Numbered from the stretch's first letter, positions 50,041 to 59,443 are shown. The stretch: DNA of 61,738 bases from Clostridia bacterium (GCA_017429695.1 JAFROK010000011.1:1-61738), one strand, 5' to 3'. Made by a program: numbers and translations. Notes: a model not told the origin generated them from the letters alone.

Positions 50041-51405
50041 GTGGCGCGGCTGGACCTGGATATGACGGAAGGAAACATATGGAAGCATATGCTGCGGTTC
50101 GCCGTCCCGATGGCCATCGGGCTTTTATTCCAGCAGCTTTACAATACGGTGGATACCCTGGTGGTCGGGCAGTTCGTCGGGCATCAGGCCCAGGCGGCAG
50201 TGGGCTCCACCGGGCCGATCATCAATACGGTCGTAGGCTTCTGCGCAGGACTGGCCACAGGCGCCTCTGTGGTGATTTCCCAGCGGTACGGCGCCCATGA
50301 CCGGGAAGGCCTGGGCAAAGCAGTCCATACGACCGTGGCACTGACGTTTATCGTCAGCCTGATTGCGACCGCCCTGGGCCGGCTGATCATCGAACCGATG
50401 CTGCGGTTCATGCAGACGCCGGATGATGTGATGCCGGAATCCGGAACCTATCTGTCCATTTATTTTGCCGGTATTTCCGGCGTTCTGTTTTACAACCTGG
50501 GGAGCGGAATCCTGCGGGCGGTCGGGGACTCCCGGCGGCCGCTGGTATTCCTGATCATCTCCGCCCTGCTGAATACGGCGCTGGACCTGCTGTTTGTGCT
50601 GGCATTCGGTATGGGCGTGGACGGGGTGGCTTATGCAACGGTCCTGTCGCAGGCTTTTTCCGCACTGCTGATTCTTATTACGCTGACAAAGGAAAAGGGA
50701 GATTACGGGATCCGGTGGCGGAAGGTCCGCATTGACCGGAAATCCCTTTCCATGATCCTGAAGCTGGGCCTGCCCAGCAGTATCCAGGCAGCGGTGACAT
50801 CCTTTTCCAATGTGTTTGTACAGTCCTATATCAACGCATTCGGCTCAGCCTGCATGGCCGGATACGGCGTATACGGCAAGATCGACGCTTTTGCCCTGAT
50901 CCCGGTGCAGAGCATTTCCATGTCCTCCACGACCTTTGTGGGCCAGAACTGGGGTGCGGACCAGCCGGGAAGGGCCCGGGAGGGCGTCCGGACGGCTACG
51001 CTGATGAGCCTGATTTCCACGGCGGTGCTGGGCCTGCTGGTGTTTGTGCTGGCCAGGCCCCTGATGGGCTTTTTCTCTCCGGAGGAAGAGGTGGTTGAGT
51101 ATGGTATCCGGTTTATCCGGATTGTGACCCCGTTCTATATTGCCGTCTGCTTTAACCAGATCTATGCCGGCGCCTTGCGCGGCGTCGGGGACGCCACGAT
51201 GCCGACGGTGATCATGCTGGCATCCTTTGTGGTATTCCGGCAGATTTACCTGGCGGTAACCAAAGCGCTGGGCGCTGGATTTATCGCGGTGGCCCTGGCC
51301 TATCCGGTGGGGTGGATCCTTTGTTCCACATTGCTGCTGATCCGCTACTCCCGAAGCGAGCTGGTAAGAAGAAGCCGGAAGACGGAACAGATTTTCACTG
51401 AATGA
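50041..51405 (+). CDS. MATE-family efflux transporter
   Basis: GTG 50041 follows AGGAGG with a 7-base spacer. The 454-residue protein has about 12 hydrophobic segments in two MatE halves: MLRFAVPMAIGLLFQQLYNTVDTLVVG opens the first and ILKLGLPSSIQAAVTSFSNVFVQ the second. The family extrudes drugs or cationic compounds using sodium or protons. The 3' end overlaps the convergent glycosidase gene by 11 bp. The N-terminal ARLDLDMTEGNIW is the usual lead-in for clostridial MATE proteins. Substrate unknown. Confidence 0.92.
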   Translation: MARLDLDMTEGNIWKHMLRFAVPMAIGLLFQQLYNTVDTLVVGQFVGHQAQAAVGSTGPIINTVVGFCAGLATGASVVISQRYGAHDREGLGKAVHTTVALTFIVSLIATALGRLIIEPMLRFMQTPDDVMPESGTYLSIYFAGISGVLFYNLGSGILRAVGDSRRPLVFLIISALLNTALDLLFVLAFGMGVDGVAYATVLSQAFSALLILITLTKEKGDYGIRWRKVRIDRKSLSMILKLGLPSSIQAAVTSFSNVFVQSYINAFGSACMAGYGVYGKIDAFALIPVQSISMSSTTFVGQNWGADQPGRAREGVRTATLMSLISTAVLGLLVFVLARPLMGFFSPEEEVVEYGIRFIRIVTPFYIAVCFNQIYAGALRGVGDATMPTVIMLASFVVFRQIYLAVTKALGAGFIAVALAYPVGWILCSTLLLIRYSRSELVRRSRKTEQIFTE

Positions 51406-54400
51406 CGACACGGGATTCGACCGTTACCTCAGCCGGCTCGTCCCGGGAGGATATTCCGAAACAGGGACTTCCGTCCGGCCGGAAATGCACCCGGCGGATA
51501 CCGTCGCACCGGAGGGTTTCCTTCAGGCCGGTTTCGGCATGATAGGCAATCATCAGCCCGTCTTCCGGATCGGTATAGAATGAGTTGTGGCCGGGACCGA
51601 ATTCGCCGTCGACCGAATAGAAGGTCAGGACGGGCGTGATGCTTTTGGACCAGGAACGGAGATCTGAAAGATCACTTCCGGTATCCGCCGTCAGCAGTCC
51701 CAGGGCATAGGTGTAGCGGTTGGCAGATCCGCCGGAATAGGTCAGGTACACTTTTCCGTTTCTGACAAAGGCATAGGGTCCCTCGTTGTTGATGGTTCCC
51801 TCCACGTTTTCCCAGCCGTACAGCGGCCGCGTCAGCAGGACCGGGTCACCGGCCAGGCGCCAGGGAGTGCGTTCGTCAATCGAAGCAATATACAGCATGG
51901 AACCGGAATCCATGGGCGTACCGATGTGCTCCCGGTAAGACCAGACGACATAGGAGCCGCTTTCCGCCCGGATAAAGGTCATATCCAGCGTGATGGCGTT
52001 TTCCGCCAGCGGGGAGCCGTCCTTTTTCACCACGCGGACGGGTTCCTCCCATCCGGCCTCATCAATGATCCGGCCGGTTTTTTTCTTTTTCATCATATGG
52101 CACTGGGGCCCCCAGGCGTGCCCGCTGACAGCAAAAAGCAGATACAGTTCGCCGCCGATGACATGGAACTCCGGTGCCCAGAAGGTCTGCTCAAAACCGC
52201 GCTCCGGGCTGAAGGGAAGGATCAGGTGCTCTGCGATGCCTTCCGCAAAGAGTCCTTCGACGCTGTCCGCTTCCCGGACGTAGAGGCCGATGTCATTCCG
52301 GTTGTCATTGGTGGAAATATAGTACCATTTTCCTTCCCAGGGAAAGATGACCGGATCTCCGTATCCTTCCGCCAGGGGGAAACGGAAGTACCGCTGGGTG
52401 ACCGTTCCCCGGACAGGATAGACGCCAGGCCGGTCGAAATGAACGGTTTCCGGATTCCAGGCGGCTTTTTTCTTCCGCACGGAGCCGTCACTGTACCGGA
52501 AGAGGGCGGGAACGCTCAGGAGATCTTCCGGGGATTGCGCGCGGATTTCCTCGGGAATGCTGATGCCGGTGCAGACCACGGGACTCCACCGGCGAAGCGC
52601 GGTTTCCGCAAGCCCCCTGTCCATGACCAGGACATCGGATGCGCCGGCCGGAACCGTATCCGCACTGACCAGGCCGGCAGACTCAAAGCGGATCAGGTCT
52701 CCGGTTTTCCACAGAAGGAGACTGCCGGCGGCTGTTTCGTCCACGTTTCCGTTTTCCAGGGTTCGCTCTGCACAGACGCAGATTGCGCCGTCTGCCGCAT
52801 GGAAAATCCGCGGATTGCGGACACCGGCCGGAATAATGGTATTGTTTCCGGAAATGCTTCCTTCGGCGAAAAGAATCCCGTAATTTTTATTGAAAGGAAG
52901 AACGCCGGTATCATCCGCCTCAAAAGCGAAATGCACGCTGCGGGCCAGGCCTTCCGGATAACAGGCAGCGTCAACGGGCCGGGTATACACGCGGATTTTT
53001 GCCGTATCCGCCTGCCAGGCTTCCCCGGCAAGGCCTTCCAGGATGGAGCCGCAGGCCCAGGGCATCAGCGCGAACCAGGTGGAAGCGGGAGAGCCGTCGG
53101 GCCATTTTTCGGTAAGCAGGCCTTCGCTGTGGCAGAAACGTTCAGACATCCATCCGGTTTTCCCATATCCGAATTCGCCGTCGCGGGTATTGTGGCACTG
53201 GCAGCTCCACAGGCGGGTGTCTTCCAGGCGGTTCCGGACGTAGCCGTCATCCCGGAACCGGAGATAATAGGACATTTCATCCATGACGGAAGACGACATC
53301 GGATGAATGTGCGGATTGGTGACGGAAGTGATGCTTCCGCCGCAGCTGGACCAGCCGACCGTGCTCAGCGGCGGCACTTGGACCGGCGAATTATAGCAGA
53401 ATTTGAAGGTGAATTCATAGTACAGCGCGTCCCGAAGATGATCCAGCAGGGTTTCCCGGCCGGCGGAATCAGCGGCGTCATCCATGACGGCGATTTCGTG
53501 CAGGTCGCGGATGGCCCGGATATAGGCCAGGATTCCCTCCGAGTCGACGTTTTTATCGATGTCCAGCGGGCCGCCGTAGCATGTTTCATGCCGGATATAG
53601 GTATTGTGGTACCATTTTTCGCTCTGCATCAGCCCGGGAATGTATGCCCTTTCCCCGGCCAGCCGGCAGAAGCGGGCCGCGGCGGCCATACACCAGGCAC
53701 CGGAAAAGGAGTCGTATTCCAGGCCGGCGCTGGTGCTCTCCGAAAAGATATAGGGATATTCGCCGTCGGCACTGCGGGTCTTTTCCGTACGGGCGATGAC
53801 GTCCCGCGCAAAACCGAGCCAGTTTTCGTGTACGGTTCCTGCCGCTTTTTCACATTCGTATGCTTTCAGAACCAGATAAACAGCCTGGCCGACGAGGTAT
53901 GCCGCGTGCCCCGGAACAGGCTGGATGTCATACCACCAACCGCGGTTGTTCCACTGTCCGTCCGGCTGCTCCGCCAGGTATGGGAGGCCGTTCCGGCTGT
54001 TGATGCAGTGATTCACGATATGATCGATGCAGTCCAGCGCCTGCGCGCGCATGTCCCGGTCGTGCAGGCGGCGGGCGGAAAGCAGCATCGGCACAGCAGC
54101 CGCAAGGCCATTTGTCCAGGTAATCGAAGGGATCAGCCTGTTTTCAAAATATGTTTTACGGTCAAAGACAAACCCGGTGTAGCCGTGGGATTCCGGCAGC
54201 CAGGCATCCCGGGAAATGGCGATGGCGATATCCCGGACCGTTTCATGGACGGTGCTTTTCCTGCGCGGCGGTTCATGCCAGCGCACATAGACCCATTTCA
54301 GGATATCGTGGATTGTTCTTTCATCTTCCGCCGGCAGGTCAAAGCAATGGAGGACCACTTCAACGGTTTCCCCTTTGCCGATCCGGAAGCAATTTTCCAC

Positions 54401-54988
54401 CGGTTCTTTCCTCGGAAAAATGTGGTGGGAATCCACAAACATCCAGGGTGCGTTTTCGTATCCGAGGGTATACCAAACATCTCCGTCCGCCAGGGAACAG
54501 CCGAAGCCTGCGTACTGGTCGAAAGAACCGGTCTGTCCGGGCTGCCAGGCAGTTCTCTTCCCGCTGTTGCATATGTAATACGGCGAGGCTGAGATTCCCA
54601 GGATCCGGCCGTCCAGGTACATCATTGCGCAGGGATGGGACAGCCGGTCACTGCGTACCATCCACCAGGGAGAAGCAGGAAGATTGCTTTCCATCCGCAG
54701 GCGGGGCGCCTTGCTGTTTACAATCAGCGGCGCGTCTCCCCGGTTTGTGCCGTACATGAAGCCCGGGAGGAAAAAGCGGGCGGAACTGTCCGCGTGATTC
54801 ACACCGTACGCGATCCGGATGATTCCGTCAAAATCCTCGCCGGCTGTGATACGTATCCTGATTTCCGAAGGGGAGCCGGATGCGGTCTGCAGGATTTCTG
54901 CAAAAAGGGAATGCGCCTCAGCAGGCGCATAATCCGCCGGATCCCCTTTTCTCCGGGCCGTGAGTCGTATATTCATGATGGTTACCAT
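51395..54988 (-). CDS. Large multidomain glycoside hydrolase: toroid domain, Big-like domain, GH43
   Basis: A 1197-residue protein without a signal peptide. Residues ~1-230 form a beta-rich N-terminal region. Residues ~240-740 resemble an (alpha/alpha)6 six-hairpin glycosidase region (ITWTNGLAAAVPMLLSAR, LPYLAEQPDGQWNNRGWW, YDSFSGAWCMAAAARF). A bacterial Ig-like (Big_4 type) segment lies near 815-850. The C-terminal ~330 residues are GH43: the catalytic Asp in YGDPVIF (~876), pKa-modulating Asp in ITLDMTF (~1001) and acid Glu in NNEGPYAF (~1066). GH43 enzymes release arabinose or xylose from oligosaccharides. Lack of export signal implies it acts on imported oligosaccharides. It follows the aldo/keto reductase by 83 bp. 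No clear ribosome site, so the start is uncertain. Confidence 0.75.
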   Translation of the reverse strand: MVTIMNIRLTARRKGDPADYAPAEAHSLFAEILQTASGSPSEIRIRITAGEDFDGIIRIAYGVNHADSSARFFLPGFMYGTNRGDAPLIVNSKAPRLRMESNLPASPWWMVRSDRLSHPCAMMYLDGRILGISASPYYICNSGKRTAWQPGQTGSFDQYAGFGCSLADGDVWYTLGYENAPWMFVDSHHIFPRKEPVENCFRIGKGETVEVVLHCFDLPAEDERTIHDILKWVYVRWHEPPRRKSTVHETVRDIAIAISRDAWLPESHGYTGFVFDRKTYFENRLIPSITWTNGLAAAVPMLLSARRLHDRDMRAQALDCIDHIVNHCINSRNGLPYLAEQPDGQWNNRGWWYDIQPVPGHAAYLVGQAVYLVLKAYECEKAAGTVHENWLGFARDVIARTEKTRSADGEYPYIFSESTSAGLEYDSFSGAWCMAAAARFCRLAGERAYIPGLMQSEKWYHNTYIRHETCYGGPLDIDKNVDSEGILAYIRAIRDLHEIAVMDDAADSAGRETLLDHLRDALYYEFTFKFCYNSPVQVPPLSTVGWSSCGGSITSVTNPHIHPMSSSVMDEMSYYLRFRDDGYVRNRLEDTRLWSCQCHNTRDGEFGYGKTGWMSERFCHSEGLLTEKWPDGSPASTWFALMPWACGSILEGLAGEAWQADTAKIRVYTRPVDAACYPEGLARSVHFAFEADDTGVLPFNKNYGILFAEGSISGNNTIIPAGVRNPRIFHAADGAICVCAERTLENGNVDETAAGSLLLWKTGDLIRFESAGLVSADTVPAGASDVLVMDRGLAETALRRWSPVVCTGISIPEEIRAQSPEDLLSVPALFRYSDGSVRKKKAAWNPETVHFDRPGVYPVRGTVTQRYFRFPLAEGYGDPVIFPWEGKWYYISTNDNRNDIGLYVREADSVEGLFAEGIAEHLILPFSPERGFEQTFWAPEFHVIGGELYLLFAVSGHAWGPQCHMMKKKKTGRIIDEAGWEEPVRVVKKDGSPLAENAITLDMTFIRAESGSYVVWSYREHIGTPMDSGSMLYIASIDERTPWRLAGDPVLLTRPLYGWENVEGTINNEGPYAFVRNGKVYLTYSGGSANRYTYALGLLTADTGSDLSDLRSWSKSITPVLTFYSVDGEFGPGHNSFYTDPEDGLMIAYHAETGLKETLRCDGIRRVHFRPDGSPCFGISSRDEPAEVTVESRVVIQ

Positions 54989-55071
54989 GCCGGCGCGGCA
55001 CCGGCCTGTTCAGGAAAAGAGCGGGAGAGCCGCAGGATTTCTCCGCTTGCGTGAGTTGGATGATATACGGA

Positions 55072-56025
55072 TTAGAATGACCGCAGGTCATTCAGCTGGG
55101 ACGCGGTCAGGACAGTGTCTCCGGCTTTTTCAAGCGCCAGGATGTGTTCCGCCCGGCTGCCCCCGACAAGCGCAAAAGTGGGGAATGGCTGGCAGGTCAG
55201 ATAAGCCAGGGCGATGGAACTGATATCCAGGCCGGTTGCCTGCTGCAGCTGTTTGACCCGCCGGTAGATCTGGCGGTTTTCTTCACAGAGATACTGGGTT
55301 TTAACGTTTTCAGGCAGGCGGCTTTCCCCTGCTTCATCCAGCTTGGTGAAGAACCCGTGGGCCTGGGAGGAGAAGCAGCAGCAGGCCATGCCGGTTTCCA
55401 TGTGCATGCGGTAGGCAGATGTGTCCATCGAAATCAGGGTATCCTCCGGAAAGGCAACCTGGACAGCCAGGCTGAACTGCGGCTGGTTGGCGTATAACGG
55501 AGTCAGGCCGTGGGCGGCAGCAAAGGCGTTGGCTTCCAGGATACGCGCGGGCGTCCAGTTGGAAACGCCGGTCAGGCGGGTGTATCCGTCATCCAGCAAC
55601 TCCTGCAGCGTTTCCATGATTTCACCGACAGGGCGGCCGGCATCATCCCGATGCAGCCAGTAGATATCCACGCAGTCTGTCTGCAGGTCTTCCAGGCTGG
55701 CCCGGATGTCAGAACGGATTTCTTCCCGGCTCAGACGGCTGTGATGCATGTTTTCAAGCGGAGGATGACCGCCTTTTGTGCTGAGGAAGATCTGATCCCG
55801 GCAATGGCGGGAGGATATCCACCGGCCGATAACTTTTTCGCTTTCGCCGTTTTTCGGGGTTGCGAAATCGCCGTATACCCTGGCGGTATCAATGAAATTG
55901 CCGTTCATGGCAATATACATATCCATGAATTCGCAGGCCTGGCTTTCCGCAGTTGTTCCTCCGAAATTGGCCGTGCCAAGACCGATCACGGATACTTCCC
56001 GGCTGCCGAATGGGTGTGTTCTCAT
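55072..56025 (-). CDS. Aldo/keto reductase
   Basis: A 317-residue TIM-barrel oxidoreductase. The catalytic tetrad is visible: Asp in FIDTARVYG, Tyr in RVYGDF, Lys in STKGGH and His in YWLHRDD. IGLGTANFGG opens the barrel and GVSNWTP, NQPQFSLA and ALAYLTCQP follow. The NADPH-binding C-terminus (VGGSRAEHI) is typical. AKRs of this subgroup reduce sugar or keto compounds. It leads the glycosidase operon and is transcribed from a consensus promoter at 56060-56089 that is nearly duplicated ahead of the GPH transporter, suggesting shared control of sugar genes. Confidence 0.9.
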   Translation of the reverse strand: MRTHPFGSREVSVIGLGTANFGGTTAESQACEFMDMYIAMNGNFIDTARVYGDFATPKNGESEKVIGRWISSRHCRDQIFLSTKGGHPPLENMHHSRLSREEIRSDIRASLEDLQTDCVDIYWLHRDDAGRPVGEIMETLQELLDDGYTRLTGVSNWTPARILEANAFAAAHGLTPLYANQPQFSLAVQVAFPEDTLISMDTSAYRMHMETGMACCCFSSQAHGFFTKLDEAGESRLPENVKTQYLCEENRQIYRRVKQLQQATGLDISSIALAYLTCQPFPTFALVGGSRAEHILALEKAGDTVLTASQLNDLRSF

Positions 56026-56059
56026 ATTTATATGCTGCCTTTCTTTTTTGTATGATCAG

Positions 56060-56089
56060 ATTATACGGAAAGCTTCTCCGGAGTGTCAA
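56060..56089 (-). promoter_or_regulatory. Consensus promoter of the aldo/keto reductase-glycosidase operon
   Basis: Minus strand TTGACA (56089-56084), 18-bp spacer, TATAAT (56065-56060). The spacer contains CGGA-N7-TCCG. Hexamers, spacing and much of the spacer recur at 59414-59443. Confidence 0.8.
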
Positions 56090-56194
56090 GCGTTCATGTT
56101 TTTGCGGCATAAGCTGCCCGGTGAAAAACGGATAGCATATTCGGTTTGGATAAGAGGTGCGAAGCCGGCACCGGACATGAGAGAAGGAAACAAA

Positions 56195-57337
56195 TCAGAA
56201 GAACGGCCAGCCGGACAGCAGGAAACCGGGAATAACGACAATCAGGAAAAACGCCCAGCTGACCAGCGTGAAGGTTTTGATGAAAAACTTTCCCCGACCC
56301 GGATATTCCCGCACATAGATGCGGTAATTGATCACGGAAGCCAGTGAACCAATCAGCGAACAGAGACCCGCGGTATCCGCGCCGTAGATCAGGCCGGAAA
56401 AGTTTTCCGTAAACGGATAGAGCACAATGGTAGCCGGTACGTTGGAAATGACCTGGCTGATGCCGATACTCCACCAGTATTCATGGCCGGCAACGGCTTT
56501 TTTCAGGAAACCGGAAATACCGGGATTGGCGGCGATGGAAGAGGAAAAAATGAAAAAGCAGAGGAAGGTGACCAGCAGCACATAGTCCACCTTCAGGAGG
56601 ATCTTCCGGTCCAGGATCAGCATGACGCCCAGGACAACGGCGACCGCCCAGGGCCACAGTTCAGTCCGGGTGACAATGACGGCCAGGATCAGCACAAACA
56701 GACATACATAGCCGATCCGGCGGATTTTTCCATCCGGGGACCAGGGCATCCGGTCCGCGGAAGCGGAAATCTCTTCCTTCGGGTTTTTCCGGAAAAGCAC
56801 AAAAACAAACGCGATCAGCAGCAGAGCGGACATGGCGCACAGCGGCAGCATATGCAGCATGAAATGCCCTGCGCTGACGCCGGCTTTTCCATACAGGAAA
56901 AGGTTCTGGGGACTGCCGAAGGGCATCAGGAGCGATCCGCGGATTGCAGCAATATTCTCCATGGTGATCACCGGCAGGATATACTTTTTCTTTCCGCCGT
57001 CCCGGAAGAGCATGATGGTCAGCGGGACAAAGATGATCAGCGAAACATCGTTTGTGACAAACATGGAAGAAAAGAAGACGCCGAAAATCAGGAACAGGGA
57101 AAGGGAAGTCATCCGTTTCAGGTTGCCGGCAAGGCTGACCAGCGGACGGAGTACGTTTTCCTGCTTGAATCCCTCCAGGACGCACAGCATCATCAGGAGC
57201 GTTCCCAGCGTGTGCCAGTCGATATCGCTGAGGAGCTGCGGCGAAGGGGGCGTAATGACCAGCGCGGCCAGCGCAGCCACCAGGGACAGCGTCAGCATCA
57301 TTTCCTTTTTCAGAAAAGAGAGAACCCGTTTCATCAT
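56195..57337 (-). CDS. SLC13/CitM-type anion permease
   Basis: A 380-residue membrane protein with about 10-11 segments, related to the citrate-transporter-like/ArsB-NhaD superfamily. Seen: IDWHTLGTLLMMLCVLEGF, FVTNDVSLIIFVPLTIM (the substrate-loop region with the conserved Thr-Asn-Asp), MENIAAIRGSLLMPFGSPQN, and a C-terminal repeat QVISNVPATIVLYPF. The substrate could be a carboxylate or another small anion. AAAGG lies ahead of the ATG. It has a ~150-nt leader with an intrinsic-terminator-like hairpin just before the gene, so transcription attenuation is possible. Neighbours are sugar-related genes. Confidence 0.82.
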   Translation of the reverse strand: MMKRVLSFLKKEMMLTLSLVAALAALVITPPSPQLLSDIDWHTLGTLLMMLCVLEGFKQENVLRPLVSLAGNLKRMTSLSLFLIFGVFFSSMFVTNDVSLIIFVPLTIMLFRDGGKKKYILPVITMENIAAIRGSLLMPFGSPQNLFLYGKAGVSAGHFMLHMLPLCAMSALLLIAFVFVLFRKNPKEEISASADRMPWSPDGKIRRIGYVCLFVLILAVIVTRTELWPWAVAVVLGVMLILDRKILLKVDYVLLVTFLCFFIFSSSIAANPGISGFLKKAVAGHEYWWSIGISQVISNVPATIVLYPFTENFSGLIYGADTAGLCSLIGSLASVINYRIYVREYPGRGKFFIKTFTLVSWAFFLIVVIPGFLLSGWPFF

Positions 57338-57370
57338 GATGGTATGCCTTTCTTGTTATGCTGATTCCGT

Positions 57371-57400
57371 AAAAACACCCGCGACGGGATCGCGGGCGTT
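57371..57400 (-). terminator. Terminator-like hairpin in the leader of the SLC13-type gene
   Basis: Minus strand CCCGCGA/TCGCGGG stem (57396-57378) with outer pairs, then TTTTT at 57375-57371. It lies between the promoter at 57494-57522 and the start codon at 57337, so it is inside the gene's own leader. Confidence 0.7.
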
Positions 57401-57493
57401 TGTTGAATTTGCAGATGATGGTGGAATTCCTGAAGCCATATGCTGTCATACCCGGCTTACACGACAACGGCCGCGTGGGGATGAAGCGGGGAG

Positions 57494-57522
57494 ATTATAT
57501 CATTTGCCGGCCTGGTTTTCAA
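57494..57522 (-). promoter_or_regulatory. Promoter of the SLC13-type permease gene
   Basis: Minus strand TTGAAA (57522-57517), 17-bp spacer, perfect TATAAT (57499-57494). The predicted leader is about 150 nt. Confidence 0.7.
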
Positions 57523-57615
57523 CAGTGTTTCATTGCGACCGATGATGCGAAAAGGGCCTTTGGGGGTTGTGACCGGAATTGCAAAATGATAATATGAAAA
57601 ACGGAGGTGAAACAA

Positions 57616-57966
57616 ATGATCAGAAGAAAAGAAGCATGTAAAACAGAGTGCCGGGAAAAAATGCGCGGCGGGGAAGGTTCAGCCATGGTTACGTCCCTGA
57701 TTGCCGGACCGGAGGAACTCAATGACAAGGGCCGCCTTTTCAGCCGGATTTCGCTGAATCCGGGCAGCAGTATCGGATACCATGTGCATGAGCAGGATGC
57801 GGAGCTGTTTTATTTCCTGAATGGCACCGGCGTCTATTCAGACAACGGCACGGATGTGGAAGTCAAAGCGGGGGATGTGGCGATCTGTGAAACCGGCCAC
57901 GGGCACGGTGTTGTCAATACGGGCGAGGACGTTCTGGAGTTTGTCGCCGTTATCGTTTATGCATGA
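57616..57966 (+). CDS. Small cupin-domain protein
   Basis: ATG 57616 follows GGAGG by 8 bases. The 116-residue protein is a single cupin_2 barrel. Motif 1 is GSSIGYHVHEQDAELFYFLNG with two His and a Glu as metal ligands, and motif 2 is VKAGDVAICETGHGHGVVNTG with the last His. Cupins of this size act as sugar isomerases, epimerases or metal-binding sensors. It stands alone on the plus strand within the carbohydrate region, overlapping the 3' end of the convergent GPH symporter gene by 10 bp. No promoter was identified with confidence. Confidence 0.87.
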   Translation: MIRRKEACKTECREKMRGGEGSAMVTSLIAGPEELNDKGRLFSRISLNPGSSIGYHVHEQDAELFYFLNGTGVYSDNGTDVEVKAGDVAICETGHGHGVVNTGEDVLEFVAVIVYA

Positions 57967-59330
57967 TTTCCGTCCTGTTTCCGGCGTTCCCGTAAAGCAC
58001 GGGCCACTTCCGGATACAGCTTATCCAGCTGATACAAGCACATAATACCCAGCGAAAGCGCCAGGATGACGCCGGGAATCCAGGTATAGACCGCGATGAG
58101 GGCACCGATGCCCCGATCGGTCTGGATTGTTTCCCCGGCAATGAATCCGCCTGCCGCCAGAACAGCACCCATCAGCGCGGTTCCCAGGCCGATACCGAAT
58201 TTTCCCATGCACTGCAGAAGACCTGTTCCAAGTCCGGCTGCCCGGATACCGCTGCGGTATTCGCCCCAGTCCACGGCGTCGGCGCACATCGCGTAGATCA
58301 TGGAGGAGGTTGCGCCCATCGCCAGGCCTTTGACAGCATTCATGACAATCAGCAGCGGAAGGCTGGCGGGGGAGACACAGCTGATGATACAGGCGGCGGC
58401 AGAAGCCGCGACGCCTGCCTGGTAGATCGTTCGCTTGGGAAAACGCTTCAGCACAAACGGGACGATGAAAATCAGCCCGAGGACCATGGCAATGGTGCTG
58501 GCATTCGTCAGGTGAGCTGTTGCATTCACATCTTCCAGCACAGATTCGGCATAATAGGCGGCGGAACCGCTGCACAGGGCATTGGCGCTGAAAGAAAACA
58601 GCGTCACTGCCAGCAGGAGAAGCAGATACCGGTTCCGGAGAATGGAATGCGCGGATGCCCGGGCGGTGGTTCTTGATCCATCTTCAGCCGTGCCGCTTCC
58701 GACCCGTTCCCGGGTATTGAAAAAGGTAACCAGCGCCAGAAGAAAAGACGCAGTTCCGATAACAGCTACGGCACCTGTCCAGCCGGCCTGGCTGGTTTCG
58801 GTGCCGTCGCCGAATCCGCGGACCAGGATCAGCATGGTACTGTTGACGAGCGTCTGCGCCGCATAAGCAAAAATCAGACGCAGAACGGACAGGCGGCTCC
58901 TTTCCATCGAATCATCCGTCAGGAAATTGTGCATGCCGGAATAAGGAACGTTCAGCGCAGTATAGAACACGGACGTAACCATGTTATAGCAGACAAATAT
59001 CCAGATCAGTTTCCCGTTTGTGTCCAGAGAGGCCGGCACGGAGAAGAGCAGCACCGTGCTGACAGCCAACGGGAGTCCCATGGTCAACAGATACGGCCGC
59101 ACTTTACCAAACCGGGTACGGGTCCGTTCAATGATAAATCCCATCAGGATATCCGTAAAACCGTCGATGAATTTGGATATGGAAATGATGGCGATGGCGG
59201 CGCCCTGTTCCACGCCGGCTACATTGGTAAAATAAAACAGAAGATAGATGGAGATCGACTGCCAGATCAGGCAGCTGGAAAAGTCACCGAAAGCGTAGCC
59301 GACTTTTTCGCGGGTTTTTAATGGTTGCAT
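57957..59330 (-). CDS. GPH-family sugar:cation symporter
   Basis: ATG 59330 follows GGAGG by 7 bases. The 457-residue protein has 12 hydrophobic segments of the glycoside-pentoside-hexuronide symporter type: KVGYAFGDFSSCLIWQSIS, the GFTDILMGFIIERTRTRFGKVRPYLL loop with conserved Asp and Arg/Lys residues, and VPYSGMHNFLTDD. GPH proteins import xylosides, arabinosides, melibiose or glucuronides with Na+ or H+. Transport of oligosaccharides for the cytoplasmic GH43 enzyme at 51395 is a reasonable inference, supported by the shared promoter design. Confidence 0.9.
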   Translation of the reverse strand: MQPLKTREKVGYAFGDFSSCLIWQSISIYLLFYFTNVAGVEQGAAIAIISISKFIDGFTDILMGFIIERTRTRFGKVRPYLLTMGLPLAVSTVLLFSVPASLDTNGKLIWIFVCYNMVTSVFYTALNVPYSGMHNFLTDDSMERSRLSVLRLIFAYAAQTLVNSTMLILVRGFGDGTETSQAGWTGAVAVIGTASFLLALVTFFNTRERVGSGTAEDGSRTTARASAHSILRNRYLLLLLAVTLFSFSANALCSGSAAYYAESVLEDVNATAHLTNASTIAMVLGLIFIVPFVLKRFPKRTIYQAGVAASAAACIISCVSPASLPLLIVMNAVKGLAMGATSSMIYAMCADAVDWGEYRSGIRAAGLGTGLLQCMGKFGIGLGTALMGAVLAAGGFIAGETIQTDRGIGALIAVYTWIPGVILALSLGIMCLYQLDKLYPEVARALRERRKQDGNHA

Positions 59331-59413
59331 GGCAATTCCTCCATGAAAGAAGATGCTGCTTTCCCGGTTCAAAGCACAGCCGGATACTGCTGATGTTATA
59401 TCTGTGCTTTTCG

Positions 59414-59443
59414 ATTATATGGAAAGATATCCCGGAATGTCAA
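59414..59443 (-). promoter_or_regulatory. Consensus promoter of the GPH symporter gene
   Basis: Minus strand TTGACA (59443-59438), 18-bp spacer, TATAAT (59419-59414), about 77 nt before the coding start. The spacer shares TCCGG and CTTTCC blocks with the promoter at 56060-56089. Confidence 0.8.

Noticed and set aside
51926-54592. 888-codon open frame on the plus strand
   Set aside because: It is antisense to the glycosidase gene, is Arg/Gly/Phe-rich without domains, and reflects the GC-rich codon pattern.
57400-57597. 65-residue open frame on the plus strand
   Set aside because: No ribosome site or recognisable motif, and it overlaps the promoter and leader of the SLC13-type gene on the other strand.
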